The position numbers and the translations under genes were made by a program. The notes below the pieces were generated by a model that was not told where the DNA came from, did no database searches, and saw only the letters and a program-made list of their open reading frames with translations. Positions 1 to 8,222 of a DNA stretch of 47,185 nt are shown piece by piece; within the stretch, counting starts at the first letter, position 1; each line of letters begins with the position of its first letter. This DNA comes from an uncultured Prevotellaceae bacterium (GTDB taxonomy: Bacteria; Bacteroidota; Bacteroidia; Bacteroidales; Muribaculaceae), in assembly GCA_947165675.1 (NCBI GenBank), contig CAMVBJ010000026.1, forward strand, positions 1-47,185, read 5' to 3'.

Positions 1-1078
1 GCCAGTAGGGCTCATCGGTGGTCAACGCGTTCACCATATAGCTCGTGGTCGAGCCTCTCTCGCGGAGGCCTGAACCGTCGTTGATCCAGATTGTGCTGCC
101 GTCACCAGCAGGATATGACGTGGCAAAACCCACGGTCGAGGAAGCCTTGGTGGCCGTCTTGCCCGTCTCGTCGATCTCGTAATAGAAGCTCTGGTTGGCG
201 AAATTGGCGATAAAGCCCGTCTTGGCTTTCTGGACAGGAGTAACAGAGGGCAACTTACTGGTCGAAACCAGGTTGGTGATGGACGGTGAACCGGCAGCGA
301 AATCAATGTTCCTCAGGCTCGTCGAGTCGGCGATGAACAACGATGTCGAGTTGATCGGGTACAGCCTGGAGCCCTTGAAGGAGCCTGAATAATTGGAGTA
401 CTGGTTGATGGGATCGTCACTCCCCACGGGGCCATAATAGCATTTCGTGTCCTCCAGGATCACCATCGTGTTACCGATAACGGCAACCGAGTTCACGTTA
501 CCCGTTCTGCCCATCACCTTGTGGTTGGCGATGATCGTCTTGGTCGTCTCATCGATGGTCACATAGCCGTAGTCAATCGCCACATAGGCGACTCCACCGG
601 CAAACGTAATGTCATTGATGCTCTTGCCCGTGTAGCTTGCCAGTTCATTCACATGAACCTCTTTGTCGACAACATATTGAAGGACATAATTGCGGACGTC
701 AACCACAATGTCCTTCAGCCTGCTCATGTTGTACACCGTGCCCGTGTTGTCAATGATGTCGAGGTTGCAGTTGAGGTAAGCCACAAAGAGCAACTGGTTC
801 TCCCAGTCATAATAAATCTGGGAAATCCGGGTATCGGACAACACATTCTGCCTGTTTAAGGCAATCGTTTGCGATGTCGCCTTGTCAAACAGGAACAGGC
901 TTCCACAATTCAGGTAATAAACCTTGTCACCGGTATCATAGACGTTCTGAATCTTGGATGTCATATAGTAGCTATGAACTTTCCAGGTGCCAGCGTAACC
1001 AGTGACCGTAGCCATCACCAGCAACAATGCGAACAAAAGGTATTTTCTTAACATATCCGATAAGTTTAATTCCATCAT
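1..1078 (-). CDS. porZ: PorZ-like type IX secretion propeller protein, copy 1 (partial, C-terminus outside window)
   Basis: The frame stays open from the ATG at 1078 to the window edge, giving about 359 residues. The first two codons are both ATG; a third ATG (MLRKYLL) would start exactly at the signal peptide. After the signal peptide comes the TWKVHSYYMTSKIQNVY segment and beta-propeller repeats, as in copy 2. PorZ is a surface protein of the type IX secretion attachment complex in Porphyromonas (family knowledge). The gene begins 26 nt after the stop of copy 2, so the two are probably co-transcribed. The first ~335 bases look identical to copy 2 while the stretch coding for residues ~112-155 differs clearly. 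One codon is gained relative to copy 2 near 93-98, in frame. The C-terminal domain cannot be judged here. Confidence 0.75.
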   Translation of the reverse strand, partial: MMELNLSDMLRKYLLFALLLVMATVTGYAGTWKVHSYYMTSKIQNVYDTGDKVYYLNCGSLFLFDKATSQTIALNRQNVLSDTRISQIYYDWENQLLFVAYLNCNLDIIDNTGTVYNMSRLKDIVVDVRNYVLQYVVDKEVHVNELASYTGKSINDITFAGGVAYVAIDYGYVTIDETTKTIIANHKVMGRTGNVNSVAVIGNTMVILEDTKCYYGPVGSDDPINQYSNYSGSFKGSRLYPINSTSLFIADSTSLRNIDFAAGSPSITNLVSTSKLPSVTPVQKAKTGFIANFANQSFYYEIDETGKTATKASSTVGFATSYPAGDGSTIWINDGSGLRERGSTTSYMVNALTTDEPYW

Positions 1079-1104
1079 CAAACACTTACACTAAACATTA
1101 ATCA

Positions 1105-3513
1105 TCACTTGATTACCATCACAGAAGCCTGGGGCGTGCCCGTGGTTGAGGGCTGACCTCCCTGACCGGCATAGATGTTGTAGATGCCAGTGGCAACACG
1201 CTCACCGTCGGCGCCACTGCCATCCCACAGTGCGCTACCCATCACAGGACCCATCTGCTTCACGATGTTTCCGTCGCGGTCGGTAATGGTCACATAGCTG
1301 TCCTCCATCAGGTTCACAATCTTGATCAGACCCGTGAAGTCAGGCTCGATGGGATTGGGGAAGGCATAGACGTTATCGAAGTTGAGCGCGGCAGCGTCAC
1401 CCTCCGAGACATACTCGGCAAAGCCGTTATCGGTGAAGATGTAAACCCGGTCGTTCTCGGGGTCGCACTCCACCGTGTAAACAACGTCGCTGGGAATATC
1501 ACTGTTCGCCGTGGTGAAGTGGTTGTAAACCTCAGTGCCGTCAGGTGACACGAAGTACAGGCCATTGACGGTGGCGATCCACTTGTTGTTGTTGCGGTCA
1601 ACACCGATGTCATAGACCGTGAAACCCTCACACAGGTAACCTCTGCCCACATCAAGATTTTTCACATAGGGAGTAATAGCCCTGGGTATTTCGTCAAAGA
1701 CAGTCTCGGGATCAAACACGAACAGGCCTGACGACGTTCCCACCCAGATAAGGCCATCCAGATCCTCCTCCATGTGGTACATGTAGGTCCAATTCACATA
1801 ACGGCTGGTCTGATCTATAAAGCCCCGGATCATCACATATCTATAATTGTCCACAGTGGGATCGACATTGCCATTATCCCAGACGTGAATAAATTGGCAA
1901 TTGGGATATCTAGAATCATTGTCACCATCACAATAAATCTTGACGTTGTTCTTCTTGGAAATGATAAACCGGGAGGCCTGCATCTTGCCTGTGTTAAGCG
2001 ATAGCAAGCCCGAGGGCTGGAACCAGTCACTCGTGGTGCAAGAGTTCTGGGCTACCTTCTCCTTGGGCAATACGGCAACCGGGCAGCTCGGATTTCCGAA
2101 AGAGCTGACAACCCACATGTTGCCATAGTTGTCAAATGCAGGATGGGCTTTATAGGTTCCAATCTTACTGTTGCTATTGGTGTAATTGAACACTACCGAA
2201 TTGTTCTTCACCCGGTAAATGCCATTCAGCCAAGTCGTGCGGAAATAAGTCGTCGAATCAGCGGGATTGAACACAAACTGATAGCCCGAACCGTTGGGAA
2301 AATAATTCGTCACATTCCTCCATGTCGTGCCATCATAGACGTTTACCACATTAGATGCCATAGCAAGAGGCGAAGTTCTATTCACGCGGTTAAGCGCCGA
2401 CGTGCAGGCATACAGTTCATTGGTTGCCGTGTTGTACTTGAGCCAATAGGGCTCATCGGTGGTCAATGAATTTTTAGAATAGCTCGTGGTCGAGTCGCTC
2501 TTGCGAAGGCCTGAACCGTCATTGATCCAGATCGTACCGTCACCAGCAGGATATGACGTGGCAAAACCCACGGTCGAGGAGGCCTTGGTGGCTGTCTTGC
2601 CCGTCTCGTCGATATTGTAATAGAAGCTCTGGGTGGCGAAATTGGCGATAAAGCCCGTCTTGGCCTTCTGGATAGGAGCAACAGAGGGCAACTTACTGGT
2701 CGAAACCAGGTTGGTGATGGACGGTGAACCGGCAGCGAAATCAATGTTCCTCAGGCTCGTCGAGTCGGCGATGAACAACGATGTCGAGTTGATCGGGTAC
2801 AGCCTGGAGCCCTTGAAGGAGCCTGAATAATTGGAGTACTGGTTGATGGGATCGTCACTGCCCACGGGGCCATAATAGCATTTCGCGTCCTCCAGGATCA
2901 CCATCGTGTTACCGATAACCGCTACCGAGTTCACATTACCCGTTTTGTCCATCACCTTGTTGTTGGCGATGACCGTCTTGGTCGTCTCATCGATGGTCAC
3001 ATAGCCGTAATCCACCGTTACGTAGGCGACCCCGCCAGCAAACGTGATGTCATTGATACTCTTACCTGTGCAACCAGCAAGTTCATTCTTAAGAACCTTT
3101 TTATCAACAACATGTTCAAGGACATAATTGCGGGCATCAACTACAACGTCCTTCAATTTGCTCACGTTATAAACGGTTCCCGTGTTGTCAATGATGTCGA
3201 GGTTGCAGTTGAGGTAAGCCACAAAGAGCAACTGGTTCTCCCAGTCATAATAAATCTGGGAAATCCGGGTATCGGACAACACATTCTGCCTGTTTAAGGC
3301 AATCGTTTGCGATGTCGCCTTGTCAAACAGGAACAGGCTTCCACAATTCAGGTAATAAACCTTGTCACCGGTATCATAGACGTTCTGAATCTTGGATGTC
3401 ATATAGTAGCTATGAACTTTCCAGGTGCCAGCGTAACCAGTGACCGTAGCCATCACCAGCAACAATGCGAACAAAAGGTATTTTCTTAACATATCCGATA
3501 AGTTTAATTCCAT
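1105..3513 (-). CDS. porZ: PorZ-like type IX secretion propeller protein, copy 2
   Basis: An 802-residue secreted protein. The signal peptide is MLRKYLLFALLLVMATVTGYAG; the ATG at 3513 is chosen over a GTG at 3516, and an internal ATG at the signal peptide is also possible. The N-terminal blocks (GDKVYYLNCGSLFLFD, LSDTRISQIYYDWENQLLFVAY) match the PorZ propeller pattern. Further propeller-like repeats follow (LIWVGTSSGLFVFDPET, NNKWIATVNGLYFVSPDG). The last ~85 residues (FPNPIEPDFTGLIKI, ALWDGSGADGERVATGIY) resemble a type IX C-terminal domain. Size is close to P. gingivalis PorZ (about 776 residues, from memory). PorZ is thought to act at the cell surface with the sortase complex and to bind anionic LPS (family knowledge); the ligand of this protein is unknown. 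I see no consensus promoter upstream. Confidence 0.75.
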   Translation of the reverse strand: MELNLSDMLRKYLLFALLLVMATVTGYAGTWKVHSYYMTSKIQNVYDTGDKVYYLNCGSLFLFDKATSQTIALNRQNVLSDTRISQIYYDWENQLLFVAYLNCNLDIIDNTGTVYNVSKLKDVVVDARNYVLEHVVDKKVLKNELAGCTGKSINDITFAGGVAYVTVDYGYVTIDETTKTVIANNKVMDKTGNVNSVAVIGNTMVILEDAKCYYGPVGSDDPINQYSNYSGSFKGSRLYPINSTSLFIADSTSLRNIDFAAGSPSITNLVSTSKLPSVAPIQKAKTGFIANFATQSFYYNIDETGKTATKASSTVGFATSYPAGDGTIWINDGSGLRKSDSTTSYSKNSLTTDEPYWLKYNTATNELYACTSALNRVNRTSPLAMASNVVNVYDGTTWRNVTNYFPNGSGYQFVFNPADSTTYFRTTWLNGIYRVKNNSVVFNYTNSNSKIGTYKAHPAFDNYGNMWVVSSFGNPSCPVAVLPKEKVAQNSCTTSDWFQPSGLLSLNTGKMQASRFIISKKNNVKIYCDGDNDSRYPNCQFIHVWDNGNVDPTVDNYRYVMIRGFIDQTSRYVNWTYMYHMEEDLDGLIWVGTSSGLFVFDPETVFDEIPRAITPYVKNLDVGRGYLCEGFTVYDIGVDRNNNKWIATVNGLYFVSPDGTEVYNHFTTANSDIPSDVVYTVECDPENDRVYIFTDNGFAEYVSEGDAAALNFDNVYAFPNPIEPDFTGLIKIVNLMEDSYVTITDRDGNIVKQMGPVMGSALWDGSGADGERVATGIYNIYAGQGGQPSTTGTPQASVMVIK

Positions 3514-3682
3514 CACTTCATGATACTAACTCGCTAATAAATTAGATAGATATGCAAACTGGTCGCATAAATTCCACTCAATCAAATGCTAATTTATATA
3601 ATAATAACGATAAAAATGTCATTATTATCATATATTCATGTAAGAAATCTATCTTATGAATCGCAAAACACCCAAAAACAGT

Positions 3683-3723
3683 AGGGGCAAGGATTACACG
3701 AGTTACACTCGGCCCTTGCCCCT
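3683..3723 (-). terminator. Hairpin terminator downstream of lysS
   Basis: A perfect 10-bp stem (AGGGGCAAGG at 3683-3692 with CCTTGCCCCT at 3714-3723) lies 25 bases past the lysS stop. On the minus strand it is followed by TGTTTTTGGG, a moderate U tract. Confidence 0.7.
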
Positions 3724-3747
3724 TGTTAGTGATATAAATAACTATCG

Positions 3748-5493
3748 TTATTGCTGCTGGTTAGCGGCGGCAGCTTCGACCCACTTCTTGACCTCGTCAA
3801 CGACAGGCACTTTGTAGCCGAGCTTATACTTCTTGTTGATGTCTAACAAATCCTGGAAGAGTTTGCCAGGCTTCTCAAGTGCTCCAAGAGCCGCCACAGT
3901 GAGGAAGCCTGCCTTCTGGATGGGTGCAACCCACTCCTCGGGGACACCGATGGCGGTAAAGGCCTCAACCTTGTCACGGGCAGGCACCTTCTCGGGACGC
4001 ATCTGCGGGAACAGCAGCACATCCTGGATGTAACTGTTGCCCGTCATGAGCATCACGAGGCGGTCGATGCCGATACCGATACCACTCGTCGGTGGCATAC
4101 CGTATTGCAGCGCACGCAGGAAGTCCTGATCGATAATCATCGCCTCGTCATCACCCTTGTCGGCCAGGCGCATCTGCTCCTTGAAACGCTCCTCCTGGTC
4201 GATGGGATCGTTCAACTCACTATAGGCATTAGCAAGCTCCTTACCGTTGACCATGAGCTCAAAACGCTCGGTCAAGCCCGGCTTGCTGCGATGCATCTTG
4301 GTCAGGGGTGACATCTCGACAGGATAATCGATGATAAACGTGGGCTGGATGAATGTACCCTCACAGAATTCACCGAAGATCTCGTCAATCAACTTGCCCT
4401 TACCCATGGTTTCGTCAATCTCAAGCTTCAACGCCTTGCACACCTCTCGGATCTCATCCTCGCTCTTGCCCTCCAGGTCATAACCGGTCTTCTCCTTAAT
4501 GGCTTCGAGAATAGGCAAGCGGCGATAAGGCGCCTTGAAACTGATGACCTGTCCATCGATCTCGGTCTCGGGTTTTCCGTTGACTGCTATACAGATTGTT
4601 TCGAGCAACCGCTCGGTAAACGACATCATCCAGTTGTAGTCCTTGTACTGCACATAGAGTTCCATGCAGGTAAACTCAGGATTATGGTTACGGTCCATAC
4701 CCTCATTACGGAAGTTCTTGCCGATCTCATACACACCCTCAAAGCCTCCCACAATCAAGCGCTTGAGGTAGAGTTCGGTGGCAATGCGCATATACATGGG
4801 AATATTCAATGCGTTGAAGTGGGTGATGAACGGGCGGGCGGTTGCACCACCAGCGATAGCTTGCAGTGTCGGGGTTTCCACCTCGGTATATCCCGCATCG
4901 TCCAGCACCTGGCGCATGGTCCTGACAACCTGGGCACGTTTTAAGAATGTTTCCTTCACACCCGCATTGACGACCAGATCAACATAGCGCTGACGATAGC
5001 GCAACTCGGGATCCTCGAACGCATCATAGGTCACACCATCCTTCTGCTTAACAACGGGCAGCGGTTTCAACGACTTACTTAACAACTTGAGTGACTGGGC
5101 ATGAACACTAATTTCACCCGTCTGGGTACGGAAGACGAAGCCCTGGACGCCGACGAAGTCACCCATATCAAGCAACTTCTTGAACACGGTGTTATACAAG
5201 TCCTTATCCTCGCCAGGGCACAGGTCATCACGACTCACGTACACCTGGACACGCCCCTTGGAGTCCTGCAATTCAAAGAATGAGGCTTTACCCATAATGC
5301 GGCGGTTCATCATGCGACCTGCGATGCTCACTTGACGGGGCTCAGCATCGTCACTGAAGTTAGCCACAATGTCATTGCTATAGGCATTTACCACATACTC
5401 GTCGGCGGGGTAAGGATTGATACCCATAGCCTTGAGTTGCTCCAAACTGTTGCGGCGGATAATCTCTTGTTCGCTTAATTCAAGTACATTCAT
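3748..5493 (-). CDS. lysS: Lysyl-tRNA synthetase, class II
   Basis: 581 residues. LysRS attaches lysine to tRNA-Lys in the cytoplasm using ATP. An OB-fold anticodon-binding domain covers about residues 55-140 ([21 protein letters not shown]). The class II catalytic core follows, with motif 2 at 261-280 (FRNEG then HNPEFT and ME) and motif 3 at 471-482 ([12 protein letters not shown]). An extra ~80 residues follow the usual [10 protein letters not shown] end, a tail I associate with Bacteroidota LysRS. A TAnnTTTG promoter lies 42 bases upstream and a hairpin terminator downstream, so it is probably transcribed alone. A matching tRNA-Lys gene lies at 44914. Confidence 0.97.
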   Translation of the reverse strand: MNVLELSEQEIIRRNSLEQLKAMGINPYPADEYVVNAYSNDIVANFSDDAEPRQVSIAGRMMNRRIMGKASFFELQDSKGRVQVYVSRDDLCPGEDKDLYNTVFKKLLDMGDFVGVQGFVFRTQTGEISVHAQSLKLLSKSLKPLPVVKQKDGVTYDAFEDPELRYRQRYVDLVVNAGVKETFLKRAQVVRTMRQVLDDAGYTEVETPTLQAIAGGATARPFITHFNALNIPMYMRIATELYLKRLIVGGFEGVYEIGKNFRNEGMDRNHNPEFTCMELYVQYKDYNWMMSFTERLLETICIAVNGKPETEIDGQVISFKAPYRRLPILEAIKEKTGYDLEGKSEDEIREVCKALKLEIDETMGKGKLIDEIFGEFCEGTFIQPTFIIDYPVEMSPLTKMHRSKPGLTERFELMVNGKELANAYSELNDPIDQEERFKEQMRLADKGDDEAMIIDQDFLRALQYGMPPTSGIGIGIDRLVMLMTGNSYIQDVLLFPQMRPEKVPARDKVEAFTAIGVPEEWVAPIQKAGFLTVAALGALEKPGKLFQDLLDINKKYKLGYKVPVVDEVKKWVEAAAANQQQ

Positions 5494-5534
5494 TGTTATG
5501 TCGTTTATTTAGGATGTTGTTTGTTTTCAGACTG

Positions 5535-5542
5535 CAAAGGTA
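5535..5542 (-). promoter_or_regulatory. -7 element of lysS promoter (TACCTTTG)
   Basis: CAAAGGTA on the plus strand reads TACCTTTG on the minus strand, matching the Bacteroidota -7 consensus TAnnTTTG, 42 bases before the lysS ATG. No clear -33 TTTG is seen; the upstream DNA is the heptamer array at 5549-5584. Confidence 0.6.
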
Positions 5543-5548
5543 CTAAAT

Positions 5549-5584
5549 AGTTTTCAGTTTTTGAGTTTTCGGTTTTCAGTTTTT
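5549..5584. repeat. Degenerate heptamer tandem array (AGTTTTC units)
   Basis: Five units in a row: AGTTTTC, AGTTTTTG, AGTTTTC, GGTTTTC, AGTTTTT. The array sits directly behind the stop of the acyltransferase gene and upstream of the lysS promoter. Confidence 0.65.
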
Positions 5585-5585
5585 T

Positions 5586-6590
5586 CTACTGGCGAGACTT
5601 AGACTTGCCAAGCAAGAAGGGGAGGTAGCGGTCAACTATTAGGGCAAGCGGATAAAGAGCGACCATGACGAGGACAGCAACACCTATCTTGAGGAGTATG
5701 CTCTCATCAAGAATTTCGGGACCTGCTACCTTCTTAACAAGCATCTTGATGATGCCGATGAGGTAGTTCTGCAAGGCAAGGTAGGTAATACTGGTGATTG
5801 CGACATTCCAGGCAACACGGCTAACACCATGATGTGCTTCAATCCACTTGCAAACCGCAGCATAGAGCGGTAAAGCAAGGATAACGGCCTCGGGGGCGAG
5901 GACATAGGCCACGCCACGGTCAATTGTCAGCGGAGCCACAACGAGGAATGCCAGACCCACCGCGGCAAGCAATAACCATAGCAGTGTCCGTGCCGTCGAG
6001 TTAAAGTTAAAACTATCGATCAACGGCTTGCAGCAATTACCCACGGCATAGATAGGCATATAGAGAAACGCCTTATCGAGATTCCAGTAGCGAAGCCAGG
6101 GCACATCAGGCAAAATGAGCAATGACAGACTCAATAGCAATGAGACGACAAGAGGCCACATCCCCGGCAGGTATTTCTTGATGGGGTAATAGATGAGCTG
6201 CATCGAGAATAACGCCGCCAGAAACCAGAAGGGTCCAAGCACAACATCGGGTGTACCCTGCAAAAATTGCCACAGTGGAGTCGCCGTGTCAATAGCCATC
6301 TCCTCGGGACCAGCCATGCGACGCCCCACAAAAAGCCACAAGGCGTAGAATATGATAAAAAATGTAGTATAGGGCACTAAGATCTGTCGTGCCCGATGGC
6401 GCAGGAAATTGAAGAATCCTTGCTGCCTGGCAATATTGAAAAGGTAGCCTGCGGCAAAAAAGAACACAGGTGCTCCCATGTTGAATAGCGCCACCTCGCG
6501 CGCCGTATCAAAACGTGGCGGCGTGTGGTACACCACCACCATAAACATGGCGATGAACTTGATGTAATCTATCCAGGCTTGCCGTTTCAT
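5586..6590 (-). CDS. Acyltransferase family 3 membrane protein
   Basis: 334 residues with about ten hydrophobic segments. The N-terminus WIDYIKFIAMFMVVVYHT, followed by GAPVFFFAAGYLF, is the typical opening of the acyltransferase-3 family (OafA/NodX/WecH type), including its conserved histidine in the first helix. Members transfer acetyl or other acyl groups to sugars or other envelope molecules at the inner membrane (family knowledge); the substrate here cannot be read from sequence. It lies between serS and lysS in the same direction but is separated from both by repeat-bearing gaps, so a shared operon is uncertain. No transfer signs are seen. Confidence 0.85.
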   Translation of the reverse strand: MKRQAWIDYIKFIAMFMVVVYHTPPRFDTAREVALFNMGAPVFFFAAGYLFNIARQQGFFNFLRHRARQILVPYTTFFIIFYALWLFVGRRMAGPEEMAIDTATPLWQFLQGTPDVVLGPFWFLAALFSMQLIYYPIKKYLPGMWPLVVSLLLSLSLLILPDVPWLRYWNLDKAFLYMPIYAVGNCCKPLIDSFNFNSTARTLLWLLLAAVGLAFLVVAPLTIDRGVAYVLAPEAVILALPLYAAVCKWIEAHHGVSRVAWNVAITSITYLALQNYLIGIIKMLVKKVAGPEILDESILLKIGVAVLVMVALYPLALIVDRYLPFLLGKSKSRQ

Positions 6591-6607
6591 ATCAGGTGTG
6601 TGGTTAA

Positions 6608-6708
6608 AGACTTTAGGCTTTAGGTTACTGGACTCATCTTGCAGGTTTCAGGATATGCCAATATATCCTAAGACCTATATTGAGTCGTACACCTAAAGCC
6701 TAAAGCCT
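6608..6708. repeat. 101-nt self-complementary element between serS and the acyltransferase gene
   Basis: Outer arms 6608-6625 and 6691-6708 are 18 nt with one mismatch and contain two heptamers (CTTTAGG / CCTAAAG). Nested inside are GACTCA/TGAGTC, AGGT/ACCT and AGGATAT/ATATCCT, so the whole element can fold into one long interrupted hairpin. It has no coding capacity. It could terminate serS transcription or be a small palindromic repeat unit; no U tract follows. Confidence 0.65.
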
Positions 6709-6716
6709 ATTCAATG

Positions 6717-7988
6717 TCAATCGATGATATCGAAACCAGTGTAGCGCTGCAGGGCGGCAGGGATGCGAATGCCCTCCGGCGTCTGGTTGTTCTCTAACAG
6801 AGCGGCCACAATGCGCGGCAATGCAAGAGCCGAACCGTTCAAGGTGTGACACAGGTGGGTCTTCTTGTCATCACCACGGTAACGGCACTTGAGACGGTTG
6901 GCTTGATAGGTCTCGAAGTTGGATACACTGCTCACTTCAAGCCAGCGCTGCTGGGCAGCAGACCACACCTCAAAGTCGAAGGTGATGGCGCTCGTGAAAC
7001 TCATGTCACCACCACACAGGCGCAGGATGTGCCAGGGCAGTTCCAACTTTTCGAGCAGGCCCTGAACGTGGTCCTTCATTTCCTCAAGAGCGGCATAAGA
7101 GTTCTCGGGCTTCTCGATGCGCACAATTTCAACCTTATCGAACTGATGCAGTCGGTTCAGGCCTCGCACGTCTTTACCGTAAGAGCCTGCCTCACGACGG
7201 AAGCATGCCGAGAAAGCACAATTCTTCTTGGGGAGTTCCTCCTGAGGAATAATCACGTCGCGGTACATGTTGGTCACGGGCACCTCGGCAGTCGGGATCA
7301 GGTAGAAGTTGTCCACTTGGCAGTGATACATCTGGCCCTCCTTGTCGGGTAATTGTCCTGTTCCCAGCCCCGAAGCCTCATTGACAACAAAGGGAGGCTC
7401 GATCTCAACGTAGCCGGCTTTTCCTGCCTCGTCAAGGAAAAACTGCGTCAACGCACGCTGCAAGCGAGCACCCTTGCCCACATAGACGGGGAAACCGGCA
7501 CCCGTGATCTTAACACCCAGGTCAAAATCGATAAGTCCATATTTCTTGGCAAGATCCCAGTGAGGCAAGGCATCATCACCCAGATTGGGCATCTTGCCAC
7601 CCGTTTTCTCAACCACATTATCCTCGGCGGTCTTGCCCTCGGGCACGCCGCTGTAGGGGACATTAGGAACACTCAACAGGATGTCGGTAATCTCATCCTG
7701 AGCGGCAGTGAGGTTATCGTCAATCTCCTTGTTGGTGGTCTTGAGTGCTGCCACCTGAGCCTTGACGTTCTCGGCTTCATCACGATTGCCCTGCTTCATC
7801 AAGGCGCCAATCTGAGCAGCCATTTTATTGAGTACAGCGGCGTTATCGTCGCGTTGTTTCTGCAGTGCACGGCGCTGCTTGTCCAGCTCCACGATGCGCA
7901 TGATGGGCTCACGACCGTCAAACTGCTTGACGGCAAGACGACGAATCACATCCTCGGGATCCTGGTTAATAAGTTGTAATGTCAGCAT
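6717..7988 (-). CDS. serS: Seryl-tRNA synthetase
   Basis: 423 residues, the usual SerRS length. The enzyme charges tRNA-Ser in the cytoplasm. The N-terminal ~110 residues form the charged, heptad-like arm that grips the long variable arm of tRNA-Ser (RIVELDKQRRALQKQRDDNAAV). The class II core shows motif 2 (FRREAGSYGKD then FDKVEIV) and motif 3 (NGSALALPRIVAALLE). The start gives the standard MLTLQLI N-terminus. The 234-base gap upstream, towards ftsZ, holds a heptamer array and an 18-bp palindrome but no consensus promoter that I can see, so read-through from the dcw operon is possible. Confidence 0.97.
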   Translation of the reverse strand: MLTLQLINQDPEDVIRRLAVKQFDGREPIMRIVELDKQRRALQKQRDDNAAVLNKMAAQIGALMKQGNRDEAENVKAQVAALKTTNKEIDDNLTAAQDEITDILLSVPNVPYSGVPEGKTAEDNVVEKTGGKMPNLGDDALPHWDLAKKYGLIDFDLGVKITGAGFPVYVGKGARLQRALTQFFLDEAGKAGYVEIEPPFVVNEASGLGTGQLPDKEGQMYHCQVDNFYLIPTAEVPVTNMYRDVIIPQEELPKKNCAFSACFRREAGSYGKDVRGLNRLHQFDKVEIVRIEKPENSYAALEEMKDHVQGLLEKLELPWHILRLCGGDMSFTSAITFDFEVWSAAQQRWLEVSSVSNFETYQANRLKCRYRGDDKKTHLCHTLNGSALALPRIVAALLENNQTPEGIRIPAALQRYTGFDIID

Positions 7989-8036
7989 TATTAAGTTCTA
8001 CTTTTTTAAGTTTAGCAAGTCGATAACTTGCTCATT

Positions 8037-8068
8037 GATTAGTGATTAGCGATTAACGATCAGTGATT
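8037..8068. repeat. Degenerate heptamer tandem array (GATTAGT units)
   Basis: Consecutive 7-nt units GATTAGT, GATTAGC, GATTAAC, GATCAGT, GATT, about 4.5 copies, 49 bases upstream of the serS start. Confidence 0.65.
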
Positions 8069-8146
8069 TGACACTTCCAAAACCGAGAATTATTCCACTA
8101 TCATTGTTCTCTCTCGATATTTCAGGCGTTCACTCATCTCTAATCC

Positions 8147-8185
8147 TCAAGTTTCTAAAGTGGTTTGACCACTTTAGAAACTTGA
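8147..8185. repeat. 18-bp perfect inverted repeat between ftsZ and serS
   Basis: The arms, starting TCAAGTTTCTAAAG on the left, pair perfectly over 18 bp around a 3-nt TTG loop. It lies 38 bases beyond the ftsZ stop, where a terminator would be expected, yet no U tract follows on the minus strand; on the plus strand it is followed by an AT-rich stretch. Confidence 0.8.
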
Positions 8186-8222
8186 ATACATTATTATATA
8201 TATACTGCGTTTACAGCGCTGA

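Noticed and set aside
5549-8068. CRISPR array in the repeat-bearing gaps
   Set aside because: The units are only 7 bases long, degenerate and directly adjacent, with no spacers; no cas genes are present.
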